From Lepidostoma basale (taxonomy: Eukaryota > Arthropoda > Insecta > Trichoptera > Lepidostomatidae), in contig JAHDVF020001223.1 of assembly GCA_022606425.2 (NCBI GenBank), forward strand, positions 248,001-312,000: DNA of 64,000 nt, read 5' to 3'. Position 1 is the stretch's first letter; every line of letters begins with the position of its first letter. Under the pieces are notes generated by a model. The model had not been told where the DNA came from. It ran no database searches and saw nothing but the letters and a program-made list of their open reading frames with translations. This document shows, one piece after another, positions 31,940-42,544 of the stretch. The position numbers were made by a program, and so were the translations under genes.

Positions 31940-32475
31940 TATTCAATCGGTTTTTTCCTCTTTTAAGTCGTATTTCTCATGATTGAGGAGCGAGAGTCTC
32001 CCCATGCGCTCCTGTCACTTGTCAATCTCCAAAATGCAGCTAATGAAAGCCCAGTCAGATCCCTGATCGAACAACACTGATTTGATTGGACCATCGGCTC
32101 AATGGTGGTCCTTGGGGTCACCTCCTCTTTGCCCATGAGGATTATCTTTTTAAGGTTGTCTTGATTTTTTCTGGCTATGTGTCCAAAATATATTTTTAAA
32201 ACACTCTCTGAGAGCACATACGCGAGAGTCTTGCCCTGATACCCAGCTGGTCAATGATTGACTGGTTTGTTCTTCTTGTGGTCCTGGGAAAATGCACCAT
32301 TTGTCGCCAGTACCATATCTCGAAAGCATCAATTTTGAACCTCTCCAATGTTCTCATAGTCCAAGACTAGCAACCATAAAGGAATATGGAGAAAACAAGG
32401 GTTTGAACAAGTCTCATCTTAGACTAGTTTATGTCTTCTCATATTTCAATCGGTAGTGGAAGATTATCGTCATGG
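31940..32475 (-). mobile_element. RTE-like LINE, 3' fragment
   Basis: The minus strand encodes MRTLERFKIDAFEIWYWR-like code and TRRTNQSLIDQLGIRARL. It is broken by several stops and belongs to none of the better-defined families here. Confidence 0.5.
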
Positions 32476-32479
32476 CTTC

Positions 32480-33700
32480 TAAGAAATGCTTGCTTCGACT
32501 GCTCCGTGGAGTGCTAAGACGTGGTTTATCTGGAAGGCCTCCGTGCTGAAAGCCCGGGCTCTCCCAATGATTACGAGAAGAGAGTGAATCGATACATCAA
32601 GAAAAGAATCGCTTTCAAATACGAGATTTCTCGATGAAGGCTATGCAAGGAAAAGATACCATAGAAGGTTACCTTACTCGAAGCTGTTATAGAACGCAGC
32701 GGCGCCCTTTCGTCACTCATAAAATCCATAGGCCCGTTCTCCGCCCATGCGGGATTACTTTAACCGAAAAGACATAAAGACTGTGAGGAAGAGGACTGGG
32801 AGAAGCTAGAAAGAAGCCTATACTCAAGTGATAGTCAATGCCGAAAGAATATGTAAAATTCATTTCTCATATGATTTGATAAATCTTTCACATTCCTTTC
32901 TTATTGTTATGAATACTCAAAATCCCGCTCTGTACCTTGTGCAATGGCTGCTTGACAGATCGCGCAGACGCAGACGAGTGGATTTGATTAATAGGCGACG
33001 GCCCGCCATGTCAGTTCCACCACACTTCCTGTTGTAATCCGCTGCTCGGACAATGATAATGGTCCATACGGACAATAGAACTACATTTTTCAACTGTGTT
33101 TGCTTTGGACCTATTCTGGATTACGTAAAGCGAAGAATACTCATACTTTTTTGACCACGCGTGAGTCTAAATTAACACTAAACATATGCTTGAAGTTTAG
33201 ATCACACAGTGATGAAATAATGAAGGTTTCTTAAAGCCGCCAAAAAAATTCTTATAAAAAATTAATTAATAACAAATAAAATATGTTTGTAATTGAAATT
33301 TCTTGGTCATTCATTCTATATAACGAACACAAACAAGCTTTCACCAAACATACTGTTTTTTTCTGAGATGGCTAACCATTGTATTGAATTTGACTATAGT
33401 TTCGATTAAAATGACACACAGTTAACAAAAGCAATAAATTAAACAAACTTGAAAATTTAGAAATACTCAAGACGGTGAAATTGGATGAAAACATAATTAA
33501 TAATCAGATTCCTCCTTTTACTCCTTTCTCCTTAAATACTTTGTCTACATTTAATCTCCCAAACACCCATTCCCAATCAAATGCAAATTAATAATTTATT
33601 AATTTCTGTATAAATTATGTCTTTTCAAATGTACGTTTTTTCTAAATTACAATTTTTTATATTTGTTATATTATCATCAAGTATTAATATTATTTATTAG
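32480..33700. other. Mostly unassigned; PLE-like near the right edge
   Basis: No clear gene. GGCGCCCTTTCGTCA at 32702 recurs at 57236, so 32620-32720 is repetitive. From about 33590 the sequence matches the P/PLE-type repeat of 14100-14200 on the other strand. Confidence 0.35.
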
Positions 33701-33701
33701 T

Positions 33702-33711
33702 TCTTACTGTA
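33702..33711 (+). repeat. Target-site duplication of full-length family A, left
   Basis: TCTTACTGTA, repeated exactly at 37343-37352. Confidence 0.8.
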
Positions 33712-36700
33712 CAGTGTAAAAATCTCGCATTTACATCCCCCGTCGGTCGAACTTGCTCAAGATGTTTGCCACATGTGCAATTTTGGGGCTAGCGCGAGGG
33801 TCTCGCCCGTCCAACAGAGAAATAAGCCATTTCAAATATCTGTGATTGACAGTGTTCAGTGTTAAGCTCATCGTAAATATTTCTAAATAAGTGCCCATAC
33901 CCAAGGGGAGATTTCGATGTGGGTCGCCGCATGTTTCCTGCGTGCAAAGTGTACAGATTTACAATTTTGTTTTTTGGGATGATTTATGAGGGAATGCACC
34001 AAATTCTCAGTGACAACTTGTAAAATTTACTATGTGCCCGAACTTTACGAGTTACTCCGTAGAAGAACTTTTTAAAATTAGATCTAACCTGTTCCCACGC
34101 TGTCTTCGCCGGACGAGCCGAAGATAAAAAGACATTTCATTTTATTATTATGTGTACTTTAGTTATTATGTCATATTATTATTTTTGTGTACTTTTAGTT
34201 GTAGTAATTATGTAGAGAAATATAATATATACGAAATAATGTCTTAGAAAGTAAGTGTGTGCGGGAGATATGCTTACAGGTGTCGATGAGGTCCGCAACC
34301 CATCACGCCGCGTCTCCCGCGGAGGCGAACAGAGGAGAGTGGAATGCCGCATTGGAACGTTAAATATTAGAGGGGGTATGAAAGAAAAGATGAATGAGAT
34401 GTGTGTAGAGATAGAAAATAAGAGTTTAGATATTTTATGTGTGACTGAATGCATGATGAAAGAGTGTGGATCCAAGGAGCATGCAGATAAGCTTGTTCTG
34501 TGGTCGGGAGTACCTAAAGACCACAGAGCATGTCAGGGCGTGGCGGCGGTGCTAGCTCCAAGGATGATAGAATGTATGAAAGGGTATGAATGTGTTAGTC
34601 CAAGACTCATGTGGATTCGCTTCAAGATTGGGTTAACGAGAGTATTCCTGTTGATTGGTTATGCTCCCGTCAACAACGAAATTGAGGCGATCAAGGATGA
34701 GTTTTGGGATAAGGTGAGCGAGACATTGATGTGCAAGAAAGACAATGAAAGGTTAATAATTGCCGGTGATATGAATGGTTGGGTGGGAATTCGAAGGAGT
34801 GGATATGAGGATTGCCTGGGAAGGTTTGGAGATAGAAGAATAAACGACAATGGAAGGAGACTGCTTGGAGTGTGCATGGAATGGAGTCTCTTTGTGTCGA
34901 ACTCCTTTTTTGATCATAAGAGAATCCATCAATATACTTGGGAAAGAGGAAATGAAAGGTCAATTATAGATTACGTCATTGTTGACTCTAGATTGCGGGC
35001 GGATACTATTGATACGAGGGTTTTCAGGGGAGCCGAAATGGAAACGGATCACTTTTTAGTAGTGGCAAAAGTGATCCTTTTCAGGGGATGGCGAACCAGA
35101 AGAAGCAAAACAGTGGCCGCACCAACTAGAGTCAAAGTTGAAAAACTACAAAACAATGACGTAAGAGATAATTTCGTGAGAAAAGTGAACGAAAGATTGT
35201 GTGTGTCTGATGTAAATTTGTTGAATGTTGACGATACCTGGGAGTATTTAAAGGAAAGTTTGTGTGAAGCAGCGAAAGAATCGTGTGGTGTATGTGTACA
35301 AGGAAGAAGGAAAGGGGATGCGTGGTGGAATGATGACGTAAAGAGTGCAGTTAAAGAGAAGAAGGATGCTTGGTTGAATATGCTTTCGATAAATAAGAAT
35401 GACAGAGGTAAGTATGAAAGTGCAAAAGATTTGTATAAGGTGTGCAAGAAGAAAGTGAAGTCGGTAGTGAAAGTGCAAAAAGAAAAGCTGAGGGAGGAAG
35501 AAGGGCTCAAAATGACAAAGAACTTCGGGGACAATATTAAAATGTTTTGGAAGGAAGTGAAGAAAGCCCGAAATCCTCCTGAAAGCGGATGTGTGAAAGC
35601 AATTTTAGATAGTGAGGGAAGAATGTTAACGGAAAGTAAGATCGTACAAGAGAGATGGATGGAGTATTTTAAAGAAATGTATGGTGGTGATACAAGTGTT
35701 GATGAAAGCATTAGAACTGGTGTAAACGCGATTGGTATAAATGACAATACAGAAAAAATAAGTATGAATGAGATTGAAAGATCTGTGAAAGCAATGAAAA
35801 GTGGAAAAGCTGTAGGGTATGACTGCATCGCTATAGAATTTATCAAAAACGGTGGCGAAGTAGTTTCCGCATGGATATGTAAACTGTTCAACCAATGCTT
35901 GGAGGAGGGATATACCCCACTCGACTGGAGGAGAGCAGTTATTTTGCCTCTGTACAAAGGAAAAGGATCCCATATGGAATGTGGAAACTACAGAGCTATT
36001 AGTATTTTGAGTGTTGTTGGTAAAATCTATGGCAGAATTTTAATAGAAAGAGTAAGAAAGACGACGAGTGATAGAGTTTGGGATGTGCAACGCGCTTTTA
36101 TGAATGGCAGAGGATGCATGGATCAAATTTTTGCACTTCGAACAGTGACAGAGAAGTTTATGGCCAAAAACCGTAAACTCTTCTGTGCGTTTGTCGATTT
36201 GCAAAAAGCATATGATCGCGTAGATAGAGGTAAACTGTGGGAAATATTGTCGGAATATGGAATAAACACAAAACTGATCACGGCAATTACATCGCTGTAC
36301 ACAGAAAGCACTGCTAGTGTCAGAGTAAATGGGGATCTTACAGCCTGGTTTGAGATCAATAAAGGTGTCAAACAGGGGTGTGTAATGTCTCCATGGTTGT
36401 TTAATCTATATATGGACAAGTGTATGAAAGAGCTGAAAGGGTTGGAAGCAGGTGCAAAAATGGAAGATGTTTCAGTAAGCTGTTTGTTGTATGCGGACGA
36501 CGCTGTGCTACTTGCAGACAACGAGCACGAACTGCAAGCCCTGGTGTCTAGGATGTATGAGGTATGCAAGCGATACGATTTGATGATGAATGTGAATAAG
36601 TCTAAGGTAATGATTTTCGAAAAAGAAGGAAGCATGACAGTGTGCAACATTAGTGTAAACGGTGAAAATCTGGAACAAGTGGATGAATTTGTTTATTTAG

Positions 36701-37342
36701 GAAGTATGTTTACAAAGGATGGGAGGGTGGAGAAGGATATTGAAAGAAGGGTTGGGGCAGGCAACAGAATAAATGGTGCACTTAAAGTTGTCATCGCAAA
36801 CAAAAGCCTATCCAAAAAAGCTAAGATGGCAGTGCACAATGGTGTTCTTGTGCCGACCCTTATGTATGGAAGTGAAGCATGGAACTGGCAAAAGAAGGAT
36901 GAAAGTAGAATAAATGCAGTAGAAATGAGATCTCTAAGACGAATGTGTGGCAAATCTGTTTATGATAGAGTGACAAATGCAAGTATAAGAAGTGAATGTG
37001 GTGCGAATGAAAGTGTTATGAACAAAATAAGGAAAGGGTCATTAAGATGGTTTGGACACATGGAAAGAATGAGTGAAGACAGAATGGTAAAGAAGGTATA
37101 TGTAAACGGCGTGAACGGAGCTAGAAATAGAGGAAGGCCGAGGAAAACGTGGCACGATCAAATCAATCAAATATTGAATGTCGGTCACGTGAGGAGTCGG
37201 AAAAATCGACGTGCGTGCATGACAAGATGTATGAATGTAGAGGAAGCGAGAGGCGTATGTCAGGACAGAACAGTGTGGCGTTCCATTCTTTCTGCCTACC
37301 CCTCCGGGGAGACGGCGTGATGGTAAGTTAGTTAGTTTTTAG
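33712..37342 (+). mobile_element. Full-length family A RTE-like retrotransposon
   Basis: 3.63 kb between exact 10-bp duplications. It has a 5' UTR of about 560 bp, noticeably less AT-rich than its flanks; one open reading frame; practically no 3' UTR (the TGA is inside the terminal GGCGTGATGG); and a GTAAGTTAGTTAG tail. The flanks are two halves of a PLE-type repeat whose unbroken form is at 14061-14210. The RTE-like assignment rests on the single EN-RT frame of about 1000 residues and the short-repeat tail. Confidence 0.9.
34270..37320 (+). CDS. Family A endonuclease/reverse transcriptase (intact)
   Basis: Target-primed reverse transcription enzyme of an RTE-like LINE, 1016 residues from ATG 34270. 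The frame is open from GTG 34255, but a eukaryotic start should be the ATG. EN domain: GTLNIRGG (about residue 29), VTECM, IAGDMNGWVG (165), IDYVIVDSRLR and METDHF (259), so all catalytic positions seem present. RT domain: MKSGKAVGYDCIAIEF, CGNYRAISILSVVGKIY, FCAFVDLQKAYDRVD (637), GVKQGCVMSPWLFNLY and LLYADDAVLL (741). The C-terminal domain has YGSEAWNWQ, RSLRRMCGK and RGRPRKTWHDQ. There is no stop or frameshift, so this copy could be a source for the many fragments here. Confidence 0.95.
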   Translation: MLTGVDEVRNPSRRVSRGGEQRRVECRIGTLNIRGGMKEKMNEMCVEIENKSLDILCVTECMMKECGSKEHADKLVLWSGVPKDHRACQGVAAVLAPRMIECMKGYECVSPRLMWIRFKIGLTRVFLLIGYAPVNNEIEAIKDEFWDKVSETLMCKKDNERLIIAGDMNGWVGIRRSGYEDCLGRFGDRRINDNGRRLLGVCMEWSLFVSNSFFDHKRIHQYTWERGNERSIIDYVIVDSRLRADTIDTRVFRGAEMETDHFLVVAKVILFRGWRTRRSKTVAAPTRVKVEKLQNNDVRDNFVRKVNERLCVSDVNLLNVDDTWEYLKESLCEAAKESCGVCVQGRRKGDAWWNDDVKSAVKEKKDAWLNMLSINKNDRGKYESAKDLYKVCKKKVKSVVKVQKEKLREEEGLKMTKNFGDNIKMFWKEVKKARNPPESGCVKAILDSEGRMLTESKIVQERWMEYFKEMYGGDTSVDESIRTGVNAIGINDNTEKISMNEIERSVKAMKSGKAVGYDCIAIEFIKNGGEVVSAWICKLFNQCLEEGYTPLDWRRAVILPLYKGKGSHMECGNYRAISILSVVGKIYGRILIERVRKTTSDRVWDVQRAFMNGRGCMDQIFALRTVTEKFMAKNRKLFCAFVDLQKAYDRVDRGKLWEILSEYGINTKLITAITSLYTESTASVRVNGDLTAWFEINKGVKQGCVMSPWLFNLYMDKCMKELKGLEAGAKMEDVSVSCLLYADDAVLLADNEHELQALVSRMYEVCKRYDLMMNVNKSKVMIFEKEGSMTVCNISVNGENLEQVDEFVYLGSMFTKDGRVEKDIERRVGAGNRINGALKVVIANKSLSKKAKMAVHNGVLVPTLMYGSEAWNWQKKDESRINAVEMRSLRRMCGKSVYDRVTNASIRSECGANESVMNKIRKGSLRWFGHMERMSEDRMVKKVYVNGVNGARNRGRPRKTWHDQINQILNVGHVRSRKNRRACMTRCMNVEEARGVCQDRTVWRSILSAYPSGETA

Positions 37343-37560
37343 TCTTACTGTAAAAAAATAATTGTTAGTACCTACTTATAACGAATAGCCCAGGTTAATT
37401 TTTAAATTTGAATTATTGTATAGAATTTTAAATGCGTTTTTATTGGTCTTTCTTTGTTTAGTTTTTATTACATTTTTACTCCTGAAGATGGAGGTATCCT
37501 CCGAAACATGTCGTGTTTTTTAATTAATAAATATTGGATTAAACAAAGTTTTTCAATTTC
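37343..37560 (+). repeat. PLE-type repeat, right half
   Basis: Begins with the right duplication TCTTACTGTA and continues as the repeat whose left half ends at 33702. It carries the hammerhead-like block at 37478-37516 and then an AATAAATATTGGATT tail. Confidence 0.7.
37478..37516 (+). ncRNA. Hammerhead-ribozyme-like motif
   Basis: CTGAAGA (37482-37488), stem II GGAGG / TAT / CCTCC (37490-37502), GAAAC (37503-37507), stem III AC-AT-GT, triplet GTC (37510-37512), then GTGT. Stem I is ACTC with GTGT, one mismatch. In the related copy at 14010-14045 the upstream strand is ACAC, which would pair fully. Confidence 0.65.
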
Positions 37561-38515
37561 CTAAGTATATTACTATGGAATTCCACAATGTTAATGCTTT
37601 TTTTATCAAGTTTGGATAGGCCATATTACATAGGGATCTACGAGATCTATAAATTAGGGTAGCGTTCAATAAGTTTATAATAAAAATCATTCAAAAACCT
37701 AATTTTGTTAGATTATTACACTAAATTAAATGGAATATAAATTATTAAAGATTTTTTTATGCGTAAATATAATAAACAATCAGTTAAATTCATATTAATT
37801 TCCTATGTTCAAAATTTTCCCGTTAGATCACCCCTCTCCTTAATCCTAATTAAACCCTCTCCACCTTTATACATAACTCCACCTCCTTTTGGTATATAAG
37901 TGACTACTCACACGTTGATAAAAGTTATGTTATAACCGAAAAATGTCTATGTTAAGTGAAATAAAGTGTTTGTTATACCATGTGTAATTATATTTATTCA
38001 AACAATTAGAATTGCTTCTGCGTACAATGAACGCTAATTTGAAAGTACGAAAACGTCATTAAAAAAATAAAGGAAAAATCTACAAACAAAAAAACAAATA
38101 CGATAAGTTTTCTTAGAATCAAATTGGAATGCGATTCGCCTCTCGATCATAGATGATCGATTAGATAAATATTAAATCGACACATGGCAGAACAAAGATG
38201 AACATATTATAAATATACGAGTGTTCTCGCATAGTGCAGATTGCAGATAGCATCAGATAGAGTTGTTATCTGTGCGCAGGTTGATAACTGCGTCTCGGAA
38301 AATCCAGAGAAGTAATTCTTTAATATCATTTATAAATCATCTATACAGCTACTAAAATTAATTATTGTTGCTTAAAAAATATGAAACTCAGTATTAGGTA
38401 TTTATATTGAGGAAAAATTACGATTTGTATACGTTTTATTATTGTATTATATATTTTACAATAGCGACATATTACTAGTATATATGCTAATATGATATAT
38501 AATGATAAACGAGGA
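37561..38515. other. Unassigned AT-rich stretch
   Basis: No gene or known element recognised. Confidence 0.25.
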
Positions 38516-38519
38516 GATA

Positions 38520-38760
38520 TCTGATTTGAGAGGCGCGCGAGATGGATTGGTCATGTGTTGCGACACGAATGTTTCCTGCATGATGTATTGGAGGGAGTGA
38601 TCGAGGGATCGATTGGCAGAGGACTACCTCGCCAGGAGTACCTAGACCAGATTTTCCGTGATATGGGCTGCACCTCTTATGCGGAGTTGAAGAGGGTTGC
38701 CGAGGACCGAGCGGAGTGGAAGAGGAGATGCATCGCCTTGCTGCAGACCAATAATTAGAT
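38520..38760 (+). mobile_element. Family F LINE, 3' fragment
   Basis: Encodes RRARWIGHVLRHECFLHDVL, RGLPRQEYLDQIFRDMGCTS and ELKRVAEDRAEWKRR to a TAG. It aligns along its length with the C-terminus of the F copy at 19356-19766. Confidence 0.75.
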
Positions 38761-38779
38761 TGAGACCGGAGAAGAGAGA

Positions 38780-39265
38780 TCTGATTCGAATAACTTGTTC
38801 AAAACATTGTATTTTCACAACACTTTTTCGCACCTTTCAAAAACATGTTTCGGGACACAGAATTCCCTTTTTCAGTGTATGAATTGATGAATTTTAACAG
38901 TCAAATAAAGAGATTCATTACTTCTTATAAAAAGAAACTACACTACTAAATGACGAGTGAAAATGTAGAGTGGGGAAAATTTAAACTAGACAGGGTAAGT
39001 TGTTGTTTAGTTAGAATTTTGAGACATGGGAAACAAATCAATAATGGGACTAGAAGTTAAGTTTACTTGGTTGTTTATATTTTCTTCGTTGTTTTTAAAT
39101 TCCTTTTTAATTTCTATGATTCTAGATTGTTTAAAGTTATTTTTTTTTTTTTTTATGTGCAAAATTTCAACACCGAGAAGATATCAGATATGAAAAATAT
39201 ATTGAAAGTTTTAATATTAAACGTTGATACGAAACCATCATTGGTTTTACATGTTTAAAAATAAA
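38780..39265 (-). mobile_element. Penelope-like element, 3' fragment
   Basis: Minus strand: the end of a GIY-YIG region (GVEILHI before a long A run, then EIKKEFKN-like code), and at 38880-38832 a hammerhead-like block CTGAAAA, GGGA/TCCC, GAAAC-AT-GTT. Tail sequence CTTTGTATTTTCACAACAC-like is shared with 42260. Confidence 0.55.
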
Positions 39266-39334
39266 ATTCCACTTAGAATAAACCACTTTATTTAAATAAG
39301 TAAGGGCTACACACAAATTAAACTAAAATTAAAT

Positions 39335-39393
39335 AGAGAGTTCCTACCCTTCCGGGAAAACGTCGTGATGGTTTGTTGTTGTTTTGTTGTTTG

Positions 39394-39454
<61 letters not shown>

Positions 39455-39458
39455 GATG
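39335..39458 (+). repeat. Family A terminus seeding a (GTT)n microsatellite
   Basis: CCTACCCTTCCGGGAAAACG, TCGTGATGG, then about 28 GTT units with one GTTTT and one GTTTGT interruption (39370-39455). The LINE tail is the origin of the microsatellite. Confidence 0.85.
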
Positions 39459-39514
39459 ATACTAAAAAAAATACTAACAAAGAGCAAGGTGAATTGAAAG
39501 TGTTGTGAACAAAA

Positions 39515-39690
39515 TAATGAAATGACAGGTCATAAGTCCTGTAAACACCTCGATCAACCATATTCTGTTTCCAATTTGCATCTTCGTCTCTATTGAGATA
39601 CAATTGATTCTTGAATTGATAGCCCGCAATAGGTGAAATCCAGTCGTTCGTCTACAACTGTTTGTATACATTCAAAATGTTGTAAAATAA
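39515..39690 (+). repeat. Family P repeat, 3' part
   Basis: TGACAGGTCATAAGTCCTGT, the terminal CGTCTCTATTGAGATACAAT, and the trailing CGCAATAGGTGAAATCCAGT. Confidence 0.75.
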
Positions 39691-40245
39691 TGTAAGGAAA
39701 TTTTTTTAAATCGCATATATATTTTTTCATAATAGAATTTAGCGAATTGCCCCCGCGAAGATATTGCGATAATGGCGCGTATTGCGGCGGGCTAGAGTCG
39801 TGATTCGTGAAGTCCCGCGGCGGTCACGACTCGCGTCTCGGTGCGTCCAATAAATTGTAGCACTCGTGAGATGCAGCGTACTGTGGCACATTATTGTCTC
39901 CGAGGTGTAATTCTGCTATAAACTACAATATTTACCTAAATCTTCTTCAATCGGGCTCGACTATCACATATCTTGTCTCAGAAAAGCGCAAATAAATTGA
40001 GAAATGTCCAAAGAAGCTATAAAAAGAGCAATGTTATAGCGGACAGGGTGAGAAACACCACTATAAAGGTCCATTTACACTGGACAGTTATCAGCCGATA
40101 CCGACACGTAACGATAAAAATAGCCTTGAATCTCACTGACTCGTTATCTTAAATGCTATACTATATTAAAATCGCCATCGGGGGTTGCCGAAGAAAGCAC
40201 ATACCTACATAAAATTGACCCTTTAAAATTGATCAATATTTTTCA
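39691..40245. other. Unassigned; local GC-rich block
   Basis: 39740-39860 is richer in CG pairs than its surroundings but shows no open frame. Nothing else recognised. Confidence 0.25.
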
Positions 40246-40249
40246 GGAT

Positions 40250-40460
40250 GTGTTTCCTATGATCTTAGCTTTTTGGATAGGCTTTTGTTTGCGATTACAA
40301 CTTTAAGTGCACCATTTACTCTGTTGCCTGCCCCAACCCTTCTTTCAGTATCCTTCTTCACTCTCCTATCCTTTGTTAACATACTTCCTAAATAAACAAA
40401 TTCATCCACTTGTTCCAGATTTTCACTATTCACACTACTGTTACAGACTCACATTGTTCA
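40250..40460 (-). mobile_element. Family A LINE internal fragment
   Basis: Minus strand encodes NSENLEQVDEFVYLGSMLTK, RVKKDTERRVGAGNRVNGAL and the KSLSKKAK region. Neither the 3' end nor the catalytic domains are included. Confidence 0.75.
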
Positions 40461-40484
40461 AGAAACAATAAATAATGAATAATT

Positions 40485-40960
40485 TGTAGTGTATATAAAG
40501 GACATCTCCAGACTTCAAAGACAACAAAATAAAATAATAAAATTAGCATATAACATTGACTACTTTACCCCAACCATACAAGTTTACAGACAAATAAAAC
40601 AAATGGACATATCAAACTTGACCAAATATGAGACCTTAAAAATTGTACACAGAGTGACCATGGAAAAGACAACAGACAGCACCTACAAATTAACTAAAAA
40701 TTCAGACATACACAGACACTGGACCAGGAATTGTGACAGATATCACTTACCGATTGCACGAACTAAGATAGGACAATCAAGGATATTGAACAATGGACTG
40801 AAACTTTACAATGAACTACCTAAAGACACAAGGAATCTCACTACAACTCAATATAAAAAATATCTGAAACAATACATAATTAATAGTAAGATCTAAAAAT
40901 GTAACCATATAACCCAAATGGGTTTTTAAAAAATAAATTAAATAAATAAAAAAAAAATTA
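40485..40960 (+). mobile_element. Family D CR1-like LINE, 3' end
   Basis: Open 40489-40896: DISRLQRQQNKIIKLAYNID, YFTPTIQVYRQIKQ, MEKTTDSTYKLTKNSD, GQSRILNNGLKLYNELPKDT. This is the conserved post-RT region of CR1-like pol; no RT is included. A 3' UTR follows with ATGTAACCATATAACCCAAA and an A-rich AAATAAATAAA tail. Confidence 0.8.
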
Positions 40961-41274
40961 AAAATTAAGTAAATAAAACAGTGCTATAAATTCTCATTCT
41001 ACAATAACATAGCGAATCGTTATAAAGTGGTTACATTTGTATCACAAATTTCCTCTTTTTTCGCCATTGTTGCGTGATCATGTATAAAATCACACATTAA
41101 CCGAATCGTGTACGTGTTAACAAGTGTCATTTTGAAAACATTATTTTGTTTATTTACGTAAATATTTATAATAGAGATGGTAGGCTGGAATCTAAATCAC
41201 CAAATTATCTGTATATAATAATAAAGAAAATCAAAATCTCTCTTTGTAATTCATTTCCAACATTCTTAATTCTT

Positions 41275-41515
41275 CTTCTTCTTCTTCTTCACTTTTGATA
41301 GACTCAAGAGTCTGTTATTTTAGGCGGGTCCTCTTGAGATGCTGAACTCCAGCTTTCTCTCCACCGTTTCCAGGGTCTTCCTGATCGGTGTTGTCTGTTT
41401 GGCGTTCCATTGAGAGCTGCTATGTATGGTATCCTATTTGAGCTCATTCTTTCCATATGTTGATGCCAGTATCGCCGTCTTTGACGTCCCCATCTGACCA
41501 CATCTTCGACCTCTT
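41275..41515 (-). mobile_element. Family B LINE, 3' fragment
   Basis: The minus strand encodes EVEDVVRWGRQRRRYWHQHM, ERMSSNRIPYIAALNGTPN and RPWKRWRESWSSASQEDPP, then a stop and an (AAG)n tail (TTC repeats at 41275-41290). It is very close to the plus-strand copy at 45745-46150. Confidence 0.8.
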
Positions 41516-41722
41516 AATTCAAACTAATAAATACTATACGTGTACTAATTCAGTGAATCATTGAGTTCGTTGATTATTCGCCATGAAAAGTTTTGTTTTG
41601 GTTTTTAATTTATTTTATGGGAACTACATGCTTCGCCTTGCAAGGGCATTTCAAATGTAAGATATTTTACATCTTTTTTCTAGACATTTTTTAAGTGAAT
41701 CTATTTGAAAATACTAGTAATT

Positions 41723-42097
41723 ACATCGAAAAAAACATTATGTGTTATTACATTATGTGCTAAATTAAAAAAACGGTGGAAACGTGGAACATAAATTAAA
41801 TAGACAATATGTGCACCATCTAAAAAGAACATTTTGTGTGAAATTATTTTTATTTTATTATTTTATTTTATATCATTGTATTTTATATTATTTGTTTGAG
41901 ATAAATTTTGTGGGTGTTGGACGAACAAAGTGTGCGCGGGAGATGCCTATTGGTGGCGATGAGGTTCGCAACCCATCACACCGCGTCTCCCGCTGGGCGA
42001 AAAGAGAAGGATGGAGTGCCGCATCAGTAAAGTGTGACAGTCCATTCTTTCTGCCTACCCTTTCGGGTTGACGGCGTGATGGTTAGTTAGTTAGTTA
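41723..42097 (+). mobile_element. Half-A element
   Basis: Shares about 200 bp of 5' sequence with 25026-25240, including ACGGTGGA and TATGTGCACCATCTAAAAAG, then GTGCGCGGGAGATGCC. The same junction follows (GCATCAGTAAAGTGTGACAG), then GGCGTGATGG and four GTTA units. It is the most regular of the four copies. Confidence 0.8.
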
Positions 42098-42239
42098 GTT
42101 TTTAGTAATTAAAATTATTTCGTGTAGGTATTTAAAATCACATTATACTCTATAAATGAGAGATTACAAAATAACTGTTAATATATAATATTAAAGTACG
42201 TATGTTTTCTAGAAGTTTATATTTTATGGAAATATATTA

Positions 42240-42445
42240 AATTTAAACAACTTTTTGGAAACTTTGTATTTTCACAACACTTTTTTGCACTTTTCACAAA
42301 CATGTTTCGCGACACAAACTACCCTTCTTCGGTGTATGAATTTTAATTTTGTTAAAATACATACACTGCAGAAGGGAAGTTTGTGCCCCGAAACATGATT
42401 GTGAAAAGTGCCAAAAGTGTTGTGAAAATACAATGTTTCCAAAAT
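42240..42445. repeat. PLE tail inverted pair
   Basis: Left arm (minus) 42260-42335 and right arm (plus) 42355-42435 share CAACACTTTT, CATGTTTCG and the TACAC-GAAGAAGGG block in opposite sense. Both hammerhead cores are changed: CCGAAGA on the left, CTGCAGA on the right. Confidence 0.65.
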
Positions 42446-42544
42446 TTATTCAAATGTGAATCTACGACACAAAGTGATGGCAAATATAGAAGAAATATAT
42501 TATATTTTATGGATATTATATAATACATTCTGCCATGCAAAGGC

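Noticed and set aside
32828..33037. Short frame with an Arg-rich end
   Set aside because: No domain, no splice or start support, low confidence as a gene.
34255..34269. GTG start for the LINE protein
   Set aside because: Non-ATG start is unlikely in an insect; the first in-frame ATG is at 34270.
35049..35957. Long minus-strand open frame (302 codons)
   Set aside because: Complementary shadow of the intact LINE gene; low-complexity Ser/Phe/Leu protein without domains.
39307..39603. Minus-strand frame with a poly-Thr run
   Set aside because: Product of the (GTT)n microsatellite.
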